A DNA stretch of 64,000 bases, from the NCBI GenBank assembly GCA_930367215.1, contig OV884056.1, positions 256,397,127 through 256,461,126 of the forward strand, given 5' to 3'. Position numbers and translations under genes: made by a program. The notes below the pieces were generated by a model. It was not told the DNA's origin and did not search any database. It saw only the letters and a program-made list of their open reading frames with translations. This DNA is from Pollenia angustigena (Eukaryota > Arthropoda > Insecta > Diptera > Polleniidae). This document shows, one piece after another, positions 57,634-64,000 of the stretch; within the stretch, counting starts at the first letter, position 1, and each line of letters opens with the position of its first letter.

Positions 57634-58548
57634 TATCAAAGTCATTTTTGGGAAAAAAAAAATTTTGATTAACAAGATTTTGTTTGTCGTGCTTAATTCC
57701 TAATTTTTATTCTTGATTAAAACACTAAAATTTATTGTTGATGGAATAAGCTATGCGCATTTCACTGGTTGTATAGGCCAGTTTATCAGGAAACTTTATC
57801 CAAAGATTTTAGAGATATTTTACAAATAAAACTGTCAAGCAAATAAGAATTATAAGCAACAGTTTTACTTGTTACAATATCAAAGCTTAAAAAAAAAACA
57901 AAAACAATAAACAGTGAGTTTTTCTTTTCTTACAGTCCCGACTATAATTGGTTGATTTTTTTTTCAACTCTAAATGTAGTTGTAAGTTTATTACTTTATT
58001 TTCACTGCCACATGCATATTAGTTATCAAAGTTTTCCTTGCAATTCAAAAAATTAGTTAACAAGGTTTCGTTTAAATGTGCTAAATTCCCATTTCACACT
58101 ATTGATAAACTTAAATTTATTGTTGATGGGATAAGCTATTCCTATGCGCATTTCACTGGTTGATTAGACCAGTCGTTAACTTCATCCCAAGCTTAAGAAA
58201 AACTTAAGATATTATACAAACAAAACTGTTAAGCGAATAAGAATTATAAACCGCAGTTTTACTTGTAACAATATAAAAACTTTAACAAAAACAACAACAA
58301 TAAACAGTGAGTTTATCTTTTCTTACAGGCCAGACTACATTTAGTAGAATTTTTGTCAACTCTAAATGTTTTCACAAAAAATAAAGCAAGTTGCCAGTTA
58401 AGTTTTTGTAAGCCGTACACTTGCCAGTTTATTATCAAAACCATTTTTAGGAATACAAAATTTTTAATTAACAAGATTTTGTTTGTCGTGCTTAATTCCC
58501 AATTTTTATTATTGATGAAAACACTCAAATTTATTGTGGATGGTATAA
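57634..58548 (+). repeat. Tandem array of repeat C, units of about 390-410 bp
   Basis: Two full units start at TATCAAAGTCATTTTTGGGA (57634) and TATCAAAGTTTTCC (58024); a partial third starts at TATCAAAACCATTTTTAGGA (58433). Each contains the C core (TTATTGTTGATGGRATAAGC, TTTCACTGGTTG) and a CTTTTCTTACAG stretch. The third is cut at 58556 by the hAT element. Confidence 0.78.
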
Positions 58549-58832
58549 GCTATAACCAGAGAAGACTAAAATGCTTTTTTTTGCTTTTTTAAGCTGTTTT
58601 TTATAAAACCTGCTGTTTTTTGCTTCTTTTACAGTGGATTTTTTGGATATTTTTGTTTAAACTTCCCATTTTTGTATTAAAAACTTCGGATGTTACTACC
58701 AAGGCGAATTCCTCTATAAAAGTGAATTCGCTTTCGTTACTACCTTTTTGCAACTCTGTTTTTATTTTAAAAACCATAAACTGAAGTCATAGTAGGCTGT
58801 TAAAAATAGAAATAAATAAAAAAGTTTAAAAA

Positions 58833-61505
58833 ATGCCGAAAGAGAAAAGTAATAGATTTTTATTATTAAAAATGGCAAAAACCTATGAAGGAGTCCTTAA
58901 AATTGAAGAAACTTGGCTATTTTGCAATATATGCTGCTTCAAAATAATTTGTTCGAAAAAGTCTAATGTGGATCAACATATAAGATGTGGTAAACACCAA
59001 TTGGCGTCTTCTAAGCAAGAGAGCCATCCACAGAAACTAATTACGGAATATCCGGTGACTCCAACTGCCACAATATTTCAAAAGGATCTTTGTAAAGCAA
59101 TCCAATATACCAATAAAAAAGTTAGTTTTCCCAGTTTCAAAAATTTCATTGAGAAATATTCTCAAATGTCGGTTCCGTCTGAAACTTGCATTCGCCAGAA
59201 ATACATACCAGAATTGTATAGAAAAAATGCGTCAAGTAGCCAAAGACAAATATATGTATGTATATGGATTTCTGTAGGATAAAACTACGGACAGCGAACA
59301 GAGATATGTGGCAAATTTTATTTTTGGAGTCATAGAAGAATTGAAAGACAATAAATCAGATTTGTTGAACATGCAAGAACTTGAAACGGCAAATGGCGCA
59401 TCTATTGCAGCATTTTGTAATGATTCGTTACAAATATTGTGGCCAGACGGTAAAGTAGAAAAGAAATCGAGTTTAGATTTGATATTAATTTTCTGATTAA
59501 GGCATAAAATATAACAAAGTGTTACTTGTAGTAACGGATGCATCTGCATATATGCTAAGTGGAATATCTTCTCTAAAGGCAATGTATCCGAAAATGCTTA
59601 ATTTAACATGTTTTGCACATGGTATCCATCGATTAGCTAAATTCATTCGAACAAACTTTGAAAATGTCGATAAATTGATTTCCAAAAATAAAAATATTTT
59701 CTTAAAGGTAAATATAACTATTAATCAGAGGTGTTCTGGAAATCGAAAACACAAGAATTTAAAAGTCGTTTTTTTAATATGATTTTTGTAGTAAAAGAAT
59801 TTTATGACAAATATTTCTCTATTAAACAGAATTCTAAAAGAAAATTATATAAAATGGATTAATAGTGTATTAAAAAGAACTTGAAAGTTCTTGCGTTTTT
59901 TTAATATAAACATACATATGTATGTTAAAAATATATGTTACAAAAACAAAATTTTTACAGGCACCGCGAAGAAAACAACTCTTTCTAAAAATGAATCCTA
60001 ATGTTGTACTTCCACCGTCCCCATGCCCAACTCGTTGGGGTACTTGGTTAGAAGCGGCAATGTCTTATGTTGAACATCTTGAAGAACTTAAAGCCGCTGT
60101 GGTTTACAACTTGACAGTCAAGATGCCGACTCAATTGTTCAATCCAAAAAAATATTTGAAAACTCCGAACTAAGTTCTCAACTTGCATTTCTAAAATATA
60201 ATTTTGCAAACATTTTGGTTGCTTTAAAAAAATTGCAAACTGCGGGATTATTAATTTCAGAGAGCACTAATGCTTTATCGACAGTTTTTGACGGACTCTA
60301 CAAGATCGAGGACCAACATTATAAAAAGAAATTTGAGAAAATATTAAAAAGAAATCCCGGATATCAGCACACACAAAATATGATGTAGTTAAATTCAAAC
60401 GAAAATTCATTTTAAACAAATTAAAATTTATTTAAAAAACGGATCATTTACATTTCATTTAAAACAAATGATTTTTTCATTAATTTCAAAATTTTTTTTT
60501 TATTGAACTTCATATTCCTTAAAATTGAATAGTTTTTACTTTTAAACAATATCTTTTAACCGACAAAAATCAAACTACAGTTATTTCCGCTTAATTGAGT
60601 TTCTAAATATGCACGACTTTTGACGCAATTAAACGGGAACTCAATTAAGCAGTACTCGGTTAAATGAATCGCCGACGCAATTAAAACGAAAATCACTTAA
60701 TTGAGCAAGCTGTGCAATAAAGCGAAACACCCATGTGTAGATAGAAAATAAAACTCATTTCTATATTTAATAAGTTAAAAAATGGTTTAGGTTTTTTAAA
60801 ACAAAATAAAAATCAGGAACGATTATCGTACAATCTTTCCTGCCGCAAAATAATTTGTTTACATTTGTGGAGCAAAAACACATTAAGTAGACGGAAACAA
60901 TTAACCGAAACAGTTGCTCTTGTTTTTCGCAATGCGGTCTTATTTTACGAAATAATTAAGCGGGTGACGCGATTAAACGGAACTCAATTAAACGGGTATT
61001 TTTACATAGACAGTTAAACTGAATGATTTCGTTACATGATTTTAAGTGCAATAAAACGGGAAACTCAATTAAGCGGGGCTCAATTAACCGAAAATAATGT
61101 ACATAACAAAATTAATACGAAAAAACATTATTTTTTGGTAGTTTGTTTTTTGAATAACAAACATAAATGTTAAAAAATAAAATTATTCGTAAAATAACTA
61201 TATTTTTATTAAATTTTAACAGTACGGAAAACGAATTTAATAACCCACAATCAGTTACTGTAATAATTTCATGAGTGCAGTTTGTGGAAATAAAATATAT
61301 TTTAGAGTCTGGTACTGTTCCGAAAGATGAATATGTAAGAAGTTTGTCCTCTAATGAAATTCTCAAATTTAAATAAGCACCGTCAACCTCCGTTGATGAA
61401 GAAAAAAGCTTCTCTTTATACAAAACGCTTTTAACAGATCGACGTAGAAAATTAAAATTTGAAAACATAAAAGCCCACATGATTGTTGTAATTTTGATAA
61501 TGTGG
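58833..61505 (+). pseudogene. hAT transposase (CGGBP1-like N-terminus), frameshifted
   Basis: Start at 58833. Near residues 30-60, CNICCFKIICSKK with QHIRCGKH gives a C2H2/BED-like finger. A one-base frameshift near 59275 separates WISV from DKTTDSEQRYVANFIFGVIE, the region around the first catalytic D. After a second break near 59490 comes VTDASAYMLSG and LNLTCFAHGIHRLAKFI. A 253-bp intron (59708-59960, AAG|GTAAAT to TTTACAG|G) joins NIFLK to APRRKQ, followed by CPTRWGTWLEAA. Another frameshift near 60150 precedes SSQLAFLKYNFANILVALKK. Beyond the MITE, APSTSVDEEKSFSLYKTLL and FENIKAHMIV (61370-61480) form the dimerisation region; a TAA replaces the tyrosine expected before it. Dead enzyme; family clear. 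Confidence 0.85.
60578..61099. mobile_element. pogo-like MITE inside the hAT transposase relic
   Basis: Left CAGTTATTTCCGCTTAATTG and right CAATTAACCGAAAATAATG are imperfect inverted repeats, flanked by TA (60576-60577, 61100-61101). The sub-terminal part is full of CAATTAAGCGGGACTCAATT motifs, as often seen in pogo-type elements. It splits the transposase relic. Confidence 0.65.
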
Positions 61506-61634
61506 AAGAACTAGAATAAAACATTTTTTAATGCTTTTTTCTGTTGTTTTATCAATATTTTGTTGCTTTTTTTATAATTTCTTTTTGCTGTAAAAGTATT
61601 GAATATTGCTTTTTTTGTCTTCTCTGGCTATAAC

Positions 61635-62200
61635 ATTTTTATTATTTACTAAAAAAAGCCGACTAGCCGGGCACCTGTCGTTTAAACCTAATTCAGGTAC
61701 GCTGAATCCAGTGGAGCTAGCCTTTTTTTGGGTTAGCTCTTTGTTTCGAGACATACCGTTATTTCGAAAATGGACGATGTTGCACAACATATACTTGCAT
61801 TACTCAAAAACTGTATTTTATTGATTGAACTAAAAACCGAAATTACGCAACAAAATTACTTTTAAGAAAGGTTAAAGGTTTTTTTAATATGCGCAGTCGA
61901 TTATTATACCGTTAACGACCACCCTATTGGGCGCAAAGGCCATATTCCGCTAAGAAGCTTGTATGTGAAATAATGGACCGATGCGCTCCATTTTCAATAC
62001 CAATATACCAAATTTCATTAAATTTGCGCACAAAGTTTACATGAACAACCATCCTGCCGGACGGAAATCGTTATTTCCACTCAGAAAGTGATTCTGAGCC
62101 GATCGGTGTAGTTAAAGCTAGGACCAATATTTTAAGGTGTTATAAACATGCATAAAACCCCCCTCAACTCTTGTGGTGTGGCTGCAATTAGAACAGTTTC
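61635..62200. repeat. Flank of the hAT element and a decayed repeat B
   Basis: 61893-62195 resembles the interior and right end of repeat B (GACCGATGCGCTCC, CCTCAACTCTTGTGGTGTGG). The G+C-richer 61660-61760 stretch has frames on both strands without family features. Confidence 0.4.
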
Positions 62201-62970
62201 GCTATTGACATTTTCTACAGGGTTAAACTTTAAAATATATACCATATTAAATTAATTTTATGTGCAACTAAACACCTTTAAATAAGAATAAGAAACAAAG
62301 ACAATCCAAATTTAAAATATCTAATCAAACTAATTCCTAATAATATAAATATGCGGATTTTCTTTAATTAATTCAATTAATAAAAATCATGACTTATTGA
62401 TGTTTCCCGTTTCATTTCCGTACGATAAAGTAAAAAACCTTATCAAAAGGTCGTTCATTCATTCATTCATTCCTTAGTTCAAGTTACTTTAATTCTAAAA
62501 CTCTAAAACTGTTAACATGTATTTCCCGTTAGAGATTTAATCAGTCATTAACTTCGAATATTGTAATCTTCTTTGAGACATGATGTTAATTTTTGTTTAG
62601 ATGTTTGATAATATTAACATTAATTTTATTATCAACCTTGATATTGTAAAAAAAAATTTAGTTATTAAAAAACAAAAACTTGTTCAAATAATTTGTTCTA
62701 TTATATAAAAAAAATCATACACACTTTTGATCTATAAAATTAATATGTTTATAAAACAAATAAAAATTATTTGTTCTTAAGTTCAGACCAGAAAAATGCT
62801 AATGTCGGTTCTCAAGACCAATTTGTTTTTCAACATTGAATTTACAAAATAACTTGTTTTCCTAAACTAGAATTATTTATGGCATATTTATTATTTTTGG
62901 GAACATTTGTATATTAATTTGGCTATTATTGTTTCATTTGAAAAATATATTTTATAGCATGTCATAAAAA
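62201..62970. other. No gene seen
   Basis: AT-rich, with an ATTC tetranucleotide tract near 62455-62472. Confidence 0.45.
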
Positions 62971-63060
62971 TCAGTAAGAGTGCTATATTCGGCTGTACCG
63001 AATCTTTAATACCCTCTACCGAGAGTTCGAATATTTCAATATCTTGTTAGGCGATCACTA
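62971..63060 (+). mobile_element. Dispersed repeat A, left-end fragment
   Basis: AGAGTGCTATATTCGGCTGT, ACCGAATCTTTAATACCCTC and the following 40 bases match the left end of the copies at 17256 and 38212; the rest is missing. Confidence 0.65.
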
Positions 63061-63121
63061 TAAAAGCTAACCTAACAGTATTGTAATTAATTGTCTAATT
63101 TAAATAGAATATTATTATTTT

Positions 63122-63200
63122 GACTCTGGCTTTTCCTGCAGACAAGCGTAGAGCTTTGCGGGGATTAGCATAGGGAGTTAAATAAAAAAAAAAAAAAAAA
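63122..63200 (+). repeat. tRNA-derived SINE (family D), 3' part with poly(A)
   Basis: CTGCAGACAAGCGTAGAGCT, GCGGGGATTAGCATAGGG and a 17-base A run. Same body and tail as the minus-strand copy at 49881-50036, truncated at the 5' side. Confidence 0.75.
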
Positions 63201-63240
63201 TTCACATCTAAAGTTTGCTAGGGTGTTTTTTTAGTATTAA

Positions 63241-63458
63241 ACAAGTAAGAAAGTATAGTCGGTCAAGCCCGACCATATGATACCCAACACCACAGTGTCC
63301 ATGTAAGTACGGATTTATCTATGTTTATAAACTTCATGAAAATCGGTTTGAAAGTTTGTGAGAGGCAGAAATTGCCCCCTGCCTCCCCTTGTGGTCCTTT
63401 TTTTTGTAAACTGTATATCTAATGTGTCCCTATAGATACGTATCTATAAACGTTTTAG
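63241..63458 (+). mobile_element. Dispersed repeat B, 5' portion
   Basis: ACAAGTAAGAAAGTATAGTC, perfect TCGGTCAAGCCCGACCA hairpin and GATACCCAACACCACAG, then B interior (GCCCCCTGCCTCCCCTTG). Cut at the right where a different sequence (GGCCCCTATTATGAGTTAC) starts. Confidence 0.65.
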
Positions 63459-64000
63459 GCCCCTATTATGAGTTACATTCGATAAACGATTTTCGATTTT
63501 TGTTTTCAACGAAAACAAATTTGCTTTCGACTGTGCAAATAAATGTAAAAAACTTGTTGAAAATTTAACTATTTGTAAATTGTTTGGTGTTCGTATACCA
63601 AATGCAATATTCTTAATCTGTTTTGTTCATTTTATGCAAGTCCAACGTCGTTAACAGCAATTAGAAGCGCTCATATTCCTTATGGAACAAAATTCTTTTT
63701 TCACCAAATGATTTGCAGCAAAGTTCAGCATGTAAAAAAATGGGATGAAACCCCACTGAAGCTAAATTATTTGAAAACAACCATAATTCGCCGTAATCAC
63801 GTTTAACTTTAATTTAATTTTTTTTTATTTTGCTTAAACACTAAAAAGTTTTTGGCTAACTATCTAGAGTTATATTGCCAGGGTATCACACGGTTTGTTG
63901 GAGCCTCATCCACAAGTCCTCGATCGACCTAGACCTTCGTATAGGAAGGCGAAGAGCTTCCAGAATAAGCTCCAGAGTATATCTTGTCTCCACAGTAAAA
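63459..64000. repeat. Probable TIR element tip and dispersed repeat at window end
   Basis: GGCCCCTATTATGAGTTACA at 63461 looks like a transposon tip, but its partner is not in the window. From about 63850 the sequence repeats 24172-24312. No gene. Confidence 0.4.

Larger units (their letters stand above)
58557..61626 (+). mobile_element. hAT element, full length but broken, GCTATAAC duplication
   Basis: Tips CAGAGAAGACTAAAATGC and GCTTTTTTTGTCTTCTCTG are inverted matches, and exact 8-bp duplications GCTATAAC flank it (58549-58556 and 61627-61634). Inside are the transposase relic (58833-61505) and a pogo-type MITE (60578-61099). The left insertion point lies in the third unit of the repeat C array. 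Confidence 0.9.

Overview
The window looks like AT-rich chromosomal DNA from a higher fly (Diptera, probably a calyptrate such as a blow fly or house fly). This is inferred from an insect cuticle-protein gene, long introns, a Jockey-clade LINE, a Penelope-like element and many hAT, mariner and pogo-type transposon remnants. No prokaryotic gene organisation is visible, and the species cannot be named from the sequence alone.

Two host protein genes can be reconstructed by splicing, both on the minus strand. The first (14452-21567) has four exons whose phases agree. It encodes a predicted secreted protein of 188 residues: signal peptide, acidic middle, and a C-terminal domain with ten cysteines. 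I do not recognise its family. Its 5.9 kb second intron is filled with transposons. The second (49164-55574) is a complete 124-residue cuticle protein with a Rebers-Riddiford type chitin-binding region. Its first coding exon is only 18 bases and lies about 6 kb upstream of the rest.

Most of the remainder is layered mobile DNA. 1-475: hAT transposase tail. 788-1262, 8652-9162 and 48563-49050: three copies of a repeat with a tRNA-like head. 2176-6540: a nearly intact Jockey-type LINE. 11.3-13.6 kb: inverted-repeat elements. 17155-19104: a hAT element hosting a tandem-repeat element. 22.7-23.4 kb: a mariner-type transposase relic split by a small hairpin element. 24724-28306: a hAT-like element. 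32042-37225: a hAT-like element hosting a Penelope-like element (33.1-36.3 kb) and a pogo-type MITE. 40.6-41.05 kb: a LINE tail. 42.9-46.0 kb: a composite cluster ending in a 1.36 kb palindromic hAT foldback. 47.1-48.3 kb: another long inverted repeat. 50.5-51.2 kb: a minisatellite. 52560-53496: a small hAT element. 57.6-61.6 kb: a tandem repeat next to a full-length but broken hAT, itself hit by a pogo-type MITE.

Six insertions have exact 8-bp target duplications or a clear near-exact one, so the order of nested insertions can be read directly. Because no searches could be run, family names rest on motifs, terminal repeats and target duplications seen by eye.
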